A DNA stretch of 29,120 nucleotides from JBBIRT01 sp037441725 (GCA_037441725.1 JBBIRT010000022.1:1-29120); one strand, 5' to 3'; shown: positions 7,036-15,281, counted from the first letter of the stretch. Made by a program: numbers and translations. Notes: generated by a model from the letters alone, not told the origin.

Positions 7036-9276
7036 ATGAACTCCTTACTCAACGATCTCAACCCAGTTCAGCAAAAAGCGGTTTTAGAGACAGAAGGTCC
7101 TCTCCTCGTCTTCGCAGGGGCGGGCAGTGGAAAGACCCGGGTCTTGACCTACCGAATTGCCTATCTTATTCAAGAGAAAGGAATTCGGCCTTGGAATATC
7201 TTTGCCGTCACCTTCACCAACAAGGCTGCTGACGAAATGCGAGAAAGGGTTGAGAGGCTTCTGGGGCGATCGGCAAGGGGAACCTGGATTTCTACCTTTC
7301 ATTCAGCCTGTGCTCGAATTTTAAGACAACATATTGAACGACTTGGGTTTAAGAGAAATTTTGTGATTTATGATGATCAGGATCAAGAGCGACACCTTAA
7401 GACCATCATGAAGGAACTCAACCTGGATTTTAAAATGTTTCCTCCACGGGCTATTCAATCGGCTATCGAACAGTTAAAAAACGAAGGGGTGACTCCCGAT
7501 CAATATACCCCTAATCCCTATAACATCTTTCAGAAAAGGGTGGCCTTGGTTTATCAACGCTATCAGGAGGACCTTCGGAGAAACAATGCTCTTGACTTTG
7601 GAGACCTTCTCACCTATGTAGTGATTCTTTTTCGTCGTTATCCGGAGATCCTTCACTCCTATCAAGAGCTCTGCCGATATGTGATGGTGGATGAATTTCA
7701 AGATACCAACCTAATTCAGTACCAATTAATTCAAAAGATGGTTGAAGCCCATCAAAATATTTGTGTGGTTGGGGATGATGACCAGTCCATCTACCGTTGG
7801 AGGGGGGCAGAGGTTGGAAACATTTTGAATTTTGAGAAGGATTTTCCAAGGGCTAAGGTGATCACCCTCGAACAGAATTACCGATCTACTCAGAACATCT
7901 TACTGGCAGCTTACCATGTCGTGAGAAAAAATCGTTATCGTAAGGAGAAAAAACTCTGGACAGAAAATCCAGAGGGGGAGCCGCTGACTTTCTATGTGGC
8001 GGAGGACGAAACAGATGAAGCCCGTTTCACCGTTCAAAAGATCATCGAACTTGTCTCTTTAGGAAAATCCCCAAAGTCCTATCGGGACATCGCCATCTTT
8101 TATAGGATCAATGCTCAGTCTCGTGCGATTGAAGAGGAATTGGTAAAACAGAAAATCCCCTATACCATTGTAGGAGGTTTGAAATTCTATGAACGAAAAG
8201 AGATTAAAGATGTCATGGCTTACCTGAAGTTGATTGACAATCCTTCAGACGGTCTCAGCTTGAAGAGAATCCTCAACGTCCCTCCGAGGGGAATTGGGGA
8301 GAAGACTATTGAAAAGATGGAGGCCTTTGCAAAAGAGAAGGGGATTCCCCTTTTTGAAGGATTGAAGCAAATGACCGAAAGGGATGAACTCCCTCTTTCA
8401 ACGAAGCTTAAAATTAGAAATTTTATCCAGATGATTGAATCCTTTCGAGAAGACGCCAAGAATCTTTCTTTGAGCCAGTTAACCATGGTCATCCTTGCTA
8501 AGACCCAATATCTCCAACGATTAAAAGAAGAAGGAACCGATGAGGCAATCTCAAAAATTGAGAATATCGATGAACTCATCAATGTGATGACCGCAATGGA
8601 ACAAGGAGAAGAAAAGGTTTCACTTGAAAGCTTCTTAGATAAGGTTTCGTTGGTGACAGATATCGATCTCTATGAGGACAAAGGAAATCGGGTTTCTTTA
8701 ATGACCCTTCATTGTGCGAAAGGACTTGAATTTCCTATTGTTTTTATTGTAGGCGTTGAAGAAGGCCTTCTCCCCCATTCCCGACGAGGGGAAGAGATTG
8801 AGGACATGGAGGAGGAGAGAAGGCTTTTCTATGTAGGGATGACAAGGGCAAAGGAAAGGCTTTTTCTTTCCCGGGCCGAGGAGCGATCTACATTTGGTGT
8901 GGGTCGGGCCAATCTTCCCTCTCGCTTTCTGGATGAACTCCCAATTGAATTGATTCGGTTTGAGGGGAAAAAAGATAGGGTAGAAAGTTTCATCCTAAAT
9001 GAGGTCCACTGGGGTGATGAGATGGATCAAACCGAAATCAAAATGAATGATCTCTCTCTTGGGCATTCCCTCTCAGAGGGAGAGGAGACTTCCTTGTCCC
9101 CTGAAGGATTTTTCCCTCTCAGAATAGGAATGAGGGTAAGGCATCCAAAATTTGGAGTGGGAAAGGTTAAATCTGTGGAGGGGATGGATGAAAATCAAAA
9201 AGTGGTGGTCCTCTTCCAGAACGGAGGAATCAAACGGCTAAAAGTTAAGTATGCGCCTCTTGAGGTCCTTGAATAA
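7036..9276 (+). CDS. pcrA: UvrD/PcrA-type superfamily 1 DNA helicase
   Basis: This ATP-dependent 3'-5' DNA helicase would act in repair and in clearing replication-transcription conflicts. Starting at the ATG 7036 it has 746 residues. All SF1A motifs are visible: Walker A AGAGSGKT (about 27-34), FTNKAADEM, VDEFQDTN (motif II), GDDDQSIYRWRGA (III), LEQNYRST (IV), TLHCAKGLEFPIVF (V) and FYVGMTRAKERL (VI). The C terminus, from about 690, ends in a small Tudor-like domain (HPKFGVGKV) like the RNA-polymerase-binding tail of PcrA/UvrD. An in-frame TTG at 7003, inside the end of glmS, would add 11 residues. Neither start has a strong ribosome-binding site, so translation may be coupled to glmS. Its place with hexosamine genes is probably only operonic convenience. 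Confidence 0.95.
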   Translation: MNSLLNDLNPVQQKAVLETEGPLLVFAGAGSGKTRVLTYRIAYLIQEKGIRPWNIFAVTFTNKAADEMRERVERLLGRSARGTWISTFHSACARILRQHIERLGFKRNFVIYDDQDQERHLKTIMKELNLDFKMFPPRAIQSAIEQLKNEGVTPDQYTPNPYNIFQKRVALVYQRYQEDLRRNNALDFGDLLTYVVILFRRYPEILHSYQELCRYVMVDEFQDTNLIQYQLIQKMVEAHQNICVVGDDDQSIYRWRGAEVGNILNFEKDFPRAKVITLEQNYRSTQNILLAAYHVVRKNRYRKEKKLWTENPEGEPLTFYVAEDETDEARFTVQKIIELVSLGKSPKSYRDIAIFYRINAQSRAIEEELVKQKIPYTIVGGLKFYERKEIKDVMAYLKLIDNPSDGLSLKRILNVPPRGIGEKTIEKMEAFAKEKGIPLFEGLKQMTERDELPLSTKLKIRNFIQMIESFREDAKNLSLSQLTMVILAKTQYLQRLKEEGTDEAISKIENIDELINVMTAMEQGEEKVSLESFLDKVSLVTDIDLYEDKGNRVSLMTLHCAKGLEFPIVFIVGVEEGLLPHSRRGEEIEDMEEERRLFYVGMTRAKERLFLSRAEERSTFGVGRANLPSRFLDELPIELIRFEGKKDRVESFILNEVHWGDEMDQTEIKMNDLSLGHSLSEGEETSLSPEGFFPLRIGMRVRHPKFGVGKVKSVEGMDENQKVVVLFQNGGIKRLKVKYAPLEVLE

Positions 9277-9288
9277 TACGAAGCAACA

Positions 9289-9331
9289 AAATTCAAAAAC
9301 CCAAATAGAATTCTTTTAGTCATTTGAATTT
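9289..9331 (+). other. AT-rich inverted repeat between helicase and ACT-protein genes
   Basis: AAATTCAAA (9289-9297) and TTTGAATTT (9323-9331) are perfect 9-base complements around a 25-base loop that itself holds the palindrome AGAATTCT (9307-9314). There is no U-run, and the stem is weak. A role in transcript processing or factor binding is possible; nothing firmer can be said. Confidence 0.25.
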
Positions 9332-9362
9332 GGAAGGAGGCATTCTATCCAAGGAGATCCCA

Positions 9363-9902
9363 ATGAAGACCTATTTCATCTTATCGGCCATAGGCAAGGA
9401 TCGGCCAGGGATTGTGGCCGACGTCTCAGAAGTAATCTATGAGTGTGGGGGAAACATAGAGGATTCGAGCGTAGCTCTCCTTCGGAACCATTTTTCTCTT
9501 CTCCTGCTTTTCTCAACAGAGAGGGAAGAAGTGAATCAGAAACTCTCCTCTGCCCTGAAGCGATTGGAATGGGAAAAGGGACTGACTGTATTTTATTCTC
9601 CGATCACCCTTGATCAGGCATACCCCAAAGTTGAGACAAAGTCTGATCGCTTTAAAATTACCACTTCAGGAGTGGATCATGCTGGAATCGTCTTCAGGGT
9701 ATGCCGATGGTTAGCCGATTGTGGAATTAATATCATCGATATGGAGACCCATCGGGTCCTCTCTCCCGAGAGTGGAACCCCACTTTTTGAAATGGAGATG
9801 GAGATGGAAGTTCCTCGCACCCTTTCTGAAGAGAAATTGAGAGAAGATCTTCATGCCCTTGCCAATGAGTTGATGATCGATCTGGTTTTGAGAAGAGTCT
9901 AA
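9363..9902 (+). CDS. Tandem ACT-domain protein, GcvR-like
   Basis: This 179-residue protein consists of two ACT domains (about 3-75 and 92-170), small-molecule-binding folds that usually sense amino acids. The opening TYFILSAIGKDRPGIVADVSE followed by CGGNIEDSSVALL strongly resembles GcvR, the glycine-cleavage repressor partner of enterobacteria, and other amino-acid-sensing ACT proteins. It has no DNA-binding domain. The start was set at ATG 9363 because AAGGAG lies 6 bases upstream; a TTG further up (9324) would add 13 unconserved residues. It ends the glmU-glmS-helicase run, overlapping the stop codon of the convergent kinase gene by 4 bases. The gcvH operon starts 3.6 kb away, which fits but does not prove a role in glycine metabolism. 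No GcvA-like LysR partner is in the window. Confidence 0.85.
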   Translation: MKTYFILSAIGKDRPGIVADVSEVIYECGGNIEDSSVALLRNHFSLLLLFSTEREEVNQKLSSALKRLEWEKGLTVFYSPITLDQAYPKVETKSDRFKITTSGVDHAGIVFRVCRWLADCGINIIDMETHRVLSPESGTPLFEMEMEMEVPRTLSEEKLREDLHALANELMIDLVLRRV

Positions 9903-9907
9903 CCAGA
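9881..9907. other. Hairpin across overlapping convergent stop codons
   Basis: TCTGGTT (9881-9887) and AACCAGA (9901-9907) make a 7-bp stem with a 13-base loop. It covers the overlapping stops of the ACT-protein gene (TAA 9900-9902) and the kinase gene (TAG on the minus strand, 9899-9901). A run of A follows on the plus strand, i.e. U lies 5' on the minus strand, so it is not a standard terminator in either direction. It may protect or process both 3' ends. Confidence 0.3.
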
Positions 9908-12055
9908 AAAAAATTGATCGCTTTTCCTTCTTTTAGGATGTTCTTGACTCACCGGAAGATTCACAAAGAAGGAGGCGCCCTTTTCTAATTGACTCTCCAC
10001 ATAGATATACCCTTTATGATCCTGAACGATCTGATTTGAAATGGAAAGACCCAATCCGCTGCCTGTGGTTTTGGTAGTAAAAAATGGATTGAAGATATCC
10101 TCTAAATGTTCCTCTGGAATTCCAGGGCCTGTATCCGTAAATTCAATCTGAACATAGGGTTCTCCGGTCGGCTTTCTAAAAGAACGGGTCCTGATGAAGA
10201 TCTTTCCTCTCTCCGGGGTGGCTTCAATCGCATTAATCAAAATATTTAAAAAAACCTGCTTGATCTGTTCCCGATCAATCTGTATGGGAGGGAAATCAGT
10301 GGAATAATTTTTGATCAATTCAATCTGTTTTTTCTTTGCCTCTGTTGAAACCAAAAGGATCATTCCATCCAAAATCCCATTGATATCCTCCAATTCTAAC
10401 TTTGGATCTGAAGGTCGAGCAAAATTGAGAAGCTCGGTTACCAAAGAAGAAATTCGGTCTACTTCCCCTGAAGCGATCTTTAGGAACTGGGTTCGAAACT
10501 CTTCATCGTCAAGCCGTTCCCTAAGTAATTGGGTCAGAGTCTTAATGGCCACCAGGGGATTTCGAATCTCATGGGCCAGTCCAGCCGTTAAGGTTCCCAG
10601 GGAGGCCAGACGATCTGCGCGGCGAATATAGGACTTTGATCTTTTCAAATCTTCATAGAGTCTTGCATTTTCAATCGCAACGGCGGTCTGATTAGCCAGG
10701 GTACTAAGCAATTCGATATCCTCATGGGAATAAGCATCCTTGTTGAATTTATGGCTCAGATTGATCATCCCAATAAGCACCCCCTTCGAAATAAACGGGA
10801 TACTGACCTCAGCCTCCAGAAAGGACATCTTTTCAATGACATGGTTTAATTCAGAAATATTCCTCCCCTTCTCCAATTCCTCTCTTATAATAATCTCGCC
10901 CATCTTTTGCAAATAATGAGGAAGAGGATCATTCTTTAAAAGAAAGGGGGTGGAATCAGCTTTCTTTACATTCCTTGACTCTTGAAGCAAATACCTTCCT
11001 TTTTCTTCATTCCAGATAAAGAGGGAAGCCTTCTCAACCCCCATGGTCTGGGTGATGGTCTCAATAATTTTCTTAGAGAGGGATTGGAGATCCAAAATGG
11101 TAACCATCGCCTTGCTAAATTCCATCAAGGTCTCACGATAATCATAGCGGTCTTTAAAAAGAATCTGCTCGACCGCCCTTTCGGTTCCATGTCTTATTCT
11201 TTCGAACAGAATGGCTCCTAATAAAATGAGTAAAAAAATGGTCAGAGAGAATAAATAATGGACCTTCCCCAAAAAAACTTTCTGACTGAGGAGGCTCATC
11301 AGAAGCAACGGAACAAATAAAAGAAAGACCAGCAGAATATAGGTTGTCCCCTTCCTCATTACAACATTAATATCCATGAGCCGATGCTTAAGTATGGAAT
11401 AGGTTGTGAAACCAAGCATCACCATGGTAAAGGGAGGGCCAAGCCAATTAAATTTTGAAACCCCAGCCATTGGCAGGAATAGATTGCTGATGAGAGCAAA
11501 AAACGAGGTAAAGAAAAGTCCCAAAAGACAGTATTTGACTTGAAGTCGTTCAATCCCAATAGAGTGTATATAAGTTCTTATAAGAATTATAAGTCCTATG
11601 ATAATGTAGCTTGTTAAATAAAAGGAAAAGGATAAATAGAAAGGGCCATAGTTAAACATTTTTACGCCTGATCCAATGGAGGATACTATTTGATTTGTAA
11701 ATGATAGAAATAAAAAAAATATTGTTGGTAAAAACAACAAGATTATCTCGGTGATACTAATGGTCCTCTTCTCGCGAGGGAAAAATAAAGTAAATAGGAG
11801 AAAAGATGGAGGGATAAGGCCAGAGGTTGCAAAACCCATCCTTCCCCAAAACAATTTTGAAGATTCATTACTAAAAAAATAAACCATGAAAAAACTTAAT
11901 GCCCAACCAGATCCAGACCATGCCATGATTGAAAAAGCCAAACTTAGTCTCCTAAAAGACTTGGCTTTTAAATAAGTTAATAAACCAAATCCCAAATTCA
12001 CTATAAATGCAACCATTAAAAATATTAATTTATAAATAAGCAAAATTGACCTCAA
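9899..12055 (-). CDS. Multi-pass membrane sensor histidine kinase with GAF domain
   Basis: This 718-residue kinase begins with a hydrophobic sensor region of seven to nine transmembrane helices (about residues 5-290), including the KHRLMDINVVMRKG segment common after 7TM-type kinase sensors. A GAF domain lies at about 310-465 and a short coiled coil precedes HisKA (about 482-550), with phospho-acceptor H495 in GLAHEIRNP. The ATPase domain carries N608 (LNILINAIEA), D641 (DTGPGIP) and FFTTKTTGSGLGL. It has no receiver domain and no response regulator is adjacent. The TTG start overlaps the ketosynthase stop (TTGA), so the two are translationally coupled; no ribosome-binding site is evident and a later start is possible. 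The embedded sensor suggests a membrane or lipophilic signal, and the coupling suggests that signal may relate to the ketosynthase product. That link is inference. Confidence 0.9.
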   Translation of the reverse strand: MRSILLIYKLIFLMVAFIVNLGFGLLTYLKAKSFRRLSLAFSIMAWSGSGWALSFFMVYFFSNESSKLFWGRMGFATSGLIPPSFLLFTLFFPREKRTISITEIILLFLPTIFFLFLSFTNQIVSSIGSGVKMFNYGPFYLSFSFYLTSYIIIGLIILIRTYIHSIGIERLQVKYCLLGLFFTSFFALISNLFLPMAGVSKFNWLGPPFTMVMLGFTTYSILKHRLMDINVVMRKGTTYILLVFLLFVPLLLMSLLSQKVFLGKVHYLFSLTIFLLILLGAILFERIRHGTERAVEQILFKDRYDYRETLMEFSKAMVTILDLQSLSKKIIETITQTMGVEKASLFIWNEEKGRYLLQESRNVKKADSTPFLLKNDPLPHYLQKMGEIIIREELEKGRNISELNHVIEKMSFLEAEVSIPFISKGVLIGMINLSHKFNKDAYSHEDIELLSTLANQTAVAIENARLYEDLKRSKSYIRRADRLASLGTLTAGLAHEIRNPLVAIKTLTQLLRERLDDEEFRTQFLKIASGEVDRISSLVTELLNFARPSDPKLELEDINGILDGMILLVSTEAKKKQIELIKNYSTDFPPIQIDREQIKQVFLNILINAIEATPERGKIFIRTRSFRKPTGEPYVQIEFTDTGPGIPEEHLEDIFNPFFTTKTTGSGLGLSISNQIVQDHKGYIYVESQLEKGASFFVNLPVSQEHPKRRKSDQFFSG

Positions 12056-13314
12056 AATTTTTTATGAGTTTTATCGAACTTACCAACAATTACTACTGTA
12101 TGACTCCCTCCAAAACCCATTGCATTCATAAGAGCAATATTTACTTTGTCTATTCTTGGATGGTTGGGGACATAATCAAGGTCACATTCAGGTCTTGGAT
12201 TAATATGATTAATGGTCGGGGGAATTATATTTCTATCAATACTTAAAATACATGTTACCATTTGAAGAATTCCTGTAACCGAAATGGATTGCCCTGTGAT
12301 TGGTTTTATGGAACTTACAGGAATCTGATATGCAAATTCACCGAATGTTTTTTTTATCGAAAATGTTTCATTTAAATCATATTCTAATTCACCATTGGCA
12401 TGGGCATTGATATAATCAATATCTTTAGGTAAAAGGTGAGCATTATTCAATGCTTTTTTCATAATTTCGGCCCCTGTTTCACCTGTTTGATCTATATGAA
12501 ATATATTATATGTTTCATTACCTGAAGCATAACTTAAAATTTCACCATATATCTTTACATCCCTATTTAATGCATGCCCAAGTTCTTCCAATATTATTAC
12601 AGCCCCCCCCTCACCAAGTACAATTCCATCTCCATCCTTATCAAAGGGCTTCAATGCATTATTAGGGGTTTGTCCGTTATTTTTTGAAAGGATTCCAGAA
12701 GCAGAAAAAAGACTTAAAATATATGGTGTCACTGGTGCTTCACCAGCTCCTGCAAGCATAACATCAGCGTCTCCTAACCTTATAGTATTATACGCAACGC
12801 ATATTGCATCGAGGCCAGAATTACATGCAGAAGATATTGTCGTATTTGTTCCTTTCAGACCTAGTTCTAAACTTATAATTCCTGAAGCTGAATGTGAGCA
12901 AGTCATTACAGCTGCGAATGGATTAATTCTTTTTATTCCCTTCTCTATAAAAGCTAAATGTTGTCCTTCTGAATAACCTGCCCCTCCACTCCCAGTTCCA
13001 ATGACCACGCCAATTCTATATGGGTCGATCGATTTTAAATCTAATTTTGAATCTTCGACTGCCATCTTAGAAGCCGCTAAAGCAAATTGGGCGAAACGGG
13101 CTAATCTTTTTGCCGTTTTATAATCCATATAATCGGTAGGATCGAAACCATGGACTTCGGCTGCAACTTGGCAGGGATATGAGGAGGCATCGAAATGGGT
13201 GATTCTCCTGATAGCTGATCGGCCATGGACCAAAGAATCCCAGAAGGGTTCAATCCCAATCCCATTAGGAGCCACCACTCCCATTCCTGTAATGACCACT
13301 CTCCGTTTTTCCAT
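12052..13314 (-). CDS. FabF-like beta-ketoacyl synthase with altered active site
   Basis: A 420-residue thiolase-fold ketosynthase of the KAS I/II family, which condenses acyl thioesters with malonyl-ACP. Nucleophile C164 (SSACNSG), H305 (YINAHANGE), K337 (SIKPITGQ) and the GFGG loop near the C terminus align with FabF C163, H303, K335 and the 400-region. The second catalytic histidine (FabF H340) is replaced by Q342, and the usual GTST after the first histidine is ANGE. Thus it probably is not a standard housekeeping elongase. No ACP, ketoreductase or acyltransferase gene is adjacent. The start at 13314 was chosen for AGGAGGTGA, 11 bases upstream; an ATG at 13350 lacks such a site. The 3' two-thirds of the gene is AT-rich. 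It is first in a unit with the membrane kinase. Confidence 0.88.
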   Translation of the reverse strand: MEKRRVVITGMGVVAPNGIGIEPFWDSLVHGRSAIRRITHFDASSYPCQVAAEVHGFDPTDYMDYKTAKRLARFAQFALAASKMAVEDSKLDLKSIDPYRIGVVIGTGSGGAGYSEGQHLAFIEKGIKRINPFAAVMTCSHSASGIISLELGLKGTNTTISSACNSGLDAICVAYNTIRLGDADVMLAGAGEAPVTPYILSLFSASGILSKNNGQTPNNALKPFDKDGDGIVLGEGGAVIILEELGHALNRDVKIYGEILSYASGNETYNIFHIDQTGETGAEIMKKALNNAHLLPKDIDYINAHANGELEYDLNETFSIKKTFGEFAYQIPVSSIKPITGQSISVTGILQMVTCILSIDRNIIPPTINHINPRPECDLDYVPNHPRIDKVNIALMNAMGFGGSHTVVIVGKFDKTHKKF

Positions 13315-13384
13315 TAATGAGGTCACCTCCTGTTCCTTTTCCCCTTTCATTCAAAAAGGTATAGATCGTTGGGTTGTCTTGATG

Positions 13385-13413
13385 ATTATTATAATTGATT
13401 TTAAATTTGTCAA
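13385..13413 (-). promoter_or_regulatory. Promoter of the ketosynthase-kinase unit
   Basis: On the minus strand a perfect TTGACA (13408-13413) is followed after 17 bases by AATAAT (13385-13390); a TATAAT (13388-13393) also exists at a shorter 14-base spacing. The leader to the ATG at 13314 would be about 60 bases. Confidence 0.6.
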
Positions 13414-13422
13414 CAAATTTGT
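13403..13422. promoter_or_regulatory. Palindromic operator over the -35 box
   Basis: AAATTTGTCAACAAATTT (13403-13420) is an inverted repeat with 8-base perfect arms around CA. AAATTTGT is repeated directly at 13415-13422, 12 bases on. It covers the TTGACA of the minus-strand promoter, so a bound dimeric repressor would block it. The binding protein is not identifiable. Confidence 0.5.
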
Positions 13423-13458
13423 TCATTTTTTTAAACAGTTTTGTTAGCTAAGAGTTTT

Positions 13459-13487
13459 TTGGATTTCTAAATCCCATATGTAATAAT
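13459..13487 (+). promoter_or_regulatory. Candidate promoter of the gcvH operon
   Basis: TTGGAT (13459-13464), a 17-base spacer and AATAAT (13482-13487) with an upstream TG (13479-13480, extended -10) give a fair sigma70 match. The leader would be about 32 bases and holds GAAAGGGG (13512-13519) before gcvH. No glycine riboswitch can fit in it. Confidence 0.5.
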
Positions 13488-13525
13488 ATAAGAAAATAGG
13501 AGTAAAAAATCGAAAGGGGCCAGCC

Positions 13526-13912
13526 ATGAATTTTCCAGAGGATTTACTTTATACAGAAACCCATGAATGGGTAAAGAAAAGAGGAAACCAGGTCACCATC
13601 GGGCTAACCGATTATGCCCAAAACCAATTGAAGGATATCGTTTATATAGAATTTCCAAAGATTGGATCAGAGTTTAAAAAAGGGGATAGCCTTGGGGTCA
13701 TTGAATCGGTGAAGGCAGCTGCCGATCTCTATTCCCCTGTCTCAGGAAAAGTGATAGAAATAAATTTGATCCTAAAGGAAAATCCTCAATTCATTAATGA
13801 AGATCCTTATGGAAAGGGATGGCTGGTCAAAATGGAGATTAAAGACAGCAAAGAGTTAAAGGACCTCCTCTCCTCAAAATCTTATCAAGAAACGTTAAGT
13901 GAGGAATCATGA
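13526..13912 (+). CDS. gcvH: Glycine cleavage system H protein
   Basis: GcvH carries the lipoyl arm that shuttles the aminomethyl group from the P protein to the T protein and is reoxidised by the L protein. The 128-residue sequence has THEWV near the N terminus and the lipoylation site K63 in ESVKAAADLYSPVSG. Length is normal. GAAAGGGG lies 6 bases upstream of the ATG. It opens an operon with both P subunits and the two lipoylation enzymes LipB and LipA, so the carrier and its modifying enzymes are made together. Its stop overlaps the gcvPA start by 4 bases (ATGA). Confidence 0.97.
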   Translation: MNFPEDLLYTETHEWVKKRGNQVTIGLTDYAQNQLKDIVYIEFPKIGSEFKKGDSLGVIESVKAAADLYSPVSGKVIEINLILKENPQFINEDPYGKGWLVKMEIKDSKELKDLLSSKSYQETLSEES

Positions 13913-15261
13913 TGCAAGATTACCTTCGCTACATCCCCCATACGGAAGAGGATATTCAAGAGATGCTTAATGTGATCGGGGTTAAACGAATAGAAGACCT
14001 CTTTCAAACCATTCCTGAAAGATATCGATTATCCAAACCATTAAATCTTCCTGAGCCCCTCTCCGAACCCGGCCTCATTAGGCATTTAAGTGAATTACAG
14101 GCTCCACGGATGAGCCAATTTTTAGGGGGCGGAGCTTACCATCATTTTATCCCGACCATTGTCTCGAATCTGGTCTCTCGATCTGAATTCTATACGGCTT
14201 ATACTCCCTATCAACCTGAAATCAGCCAGGGAACCCTTCAAGCCATATTTGAATATCAGACATTGGTATGCCAATTAACAGGGATGGAGGTTTCAAACGC
14301 CTCCCTCTATGATGGGGCTTCGAGTCTTGCAGAGGCTGTACTGATGGCCTCCCGGATTACAGGAAAGAAAAAAATCCTCATCTCCCAAACGGTTCACCCA
14401 GAATATCGACAGGTGATACAGACTTACATGGATCCCAATCAACAAGAGATTCAACTGATTCCCTATAAGAAAGAAGAAGGACGAATAGACGAAAAGATTC
14501 TGTTTGATTATCTCCAGGAAGACGTTAGCGCAGTGGTCATCCAAAACCCTAACTTTTTCGGTGTGGTTGAAAATTTTCAACCTATTGTAGAAAGGGTCCA
14601 TGATTCAGGAGGATTGATGATCGTTGGATTCACTGAGGCTCTTGCCTACGGAATCCTTAAACCTCCTGGCGATTTAGGAGCGGATATAGTTGCAGGGGAG
14701 GGACAGAGTCTTGGAATCCCAATGTCTTATGGAGGCCCCTACCTTGGAATCTTTGCCACTCGAGAAAGGTTTATAAGAAATATGCCAGGGAGGTTGGTCG
14801 GGGAGACGATTGACATGGAGGGAAAAAGAGGTTTTGTTCTTACCCTTGCGACTCGAGAACAACATATTCGGAGGGAAAGAGCGACTTCCAATATTTGCAC
14901 GAATGAAGGGCTTTGTGCTCTAATGGCAACGATCTTTTTATCCTGTCTGGGAAAAGAGGGGCTTAAAGAATTGGCCCTGATGAATCTGAGCAAGGCAGAA
15001 TATGCAAAGAGGACAATTTCCAAAATTCAGGGTTGCCGATTAGCCTTTCCTTCTCCTACCTTCAATGAGTTTGTTCTTCAGGTAGAGAAGGAACCTGCAA
15101 GAATATTAGAAAAATTAAAAAAGGAAGGGATTTTAGGAGGAATTTCATTAGCCAAATTTTACTCAGAACTTGATCATCATCTCCTCATCACTGTCACAGA
15201 AATGAATAAGAAAGAGGAGATTGATCATTGGGCCGAAAGATTACAATATGCATTAAGGTGA
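13909..15261 (+). CDS. gcvPA: Glycine dehydrogenase (decarboxylating) subunit 1
   Basis: This is the N-terminal half of the two-subunit P protein, which decarboxylates glycine with pyridoxal phosphate and passes aminomethyl to lipoyl-GcvH. The 450-residue protein shows the family motifs FLGGGAYHHFIP and TAYTPYQPEISQGTLQ, and AGEGQSLGIPMSYGGPYLG in the middle. It lacks the PLP lysine, which is on the partner subunit. The start has two ATGs in tandem; the first overlaps the gcvH stop, while GAGGA is better spaced (6 bases) for the second at 13912. A gap of 20 bases leads to gcvPB. Split P proteins are common in Firmicutes, archaea and many anaerobic Desulfobacterota. Confidence 0.96.
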   Translation: MMQDYLRYIPHTEEDIQEMLNVIGVKRIEDLFQTIPERYRLSKPLNLPEPLSEPGLIRHLSELQAPRMSQFLGGGAYHHFIPTIVSNLVSRSEFYTAYTPYQPEISQGTLQAIFEYQTLVCQLTGMEVSNASLYDGASSLAEAVLMASRITGKKKILISQTVHPEYRQVIQTYMDPNQQEIQLIPYKKEEGRIDEKILFDYLQEDVSAVVIQNPNFFGVVENFQPIVERVHDSGGLMIVGFTEALAYGILKPPGDLGADIVAGEGQSLGIPMSYGGPYLGIFATRERFIRNMPGRLVGETIDMEGKRGFVLTLATREQHIRRERATSNICTNEGLCALMATIFLSCLGKEGLKELALMNLSKAEYAKRTISKIQGCRLAFPSPTFNEFVLQVEKEPARILEKLKKEGILGGISLAKFYSELDHHLLITVTEMNKKEEIDHWAERLQYALR

Positions 15262-15281
15262 CCTATGCGGAAGGGGATAAA

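Noticed and set aside
13315..13525. Glycine riboswitch before gcvH, or before gcvT at 27046-27266
   Set aside because: Neither region shows a recognisable aptamer core, and the predicted gcvH leader is too short.
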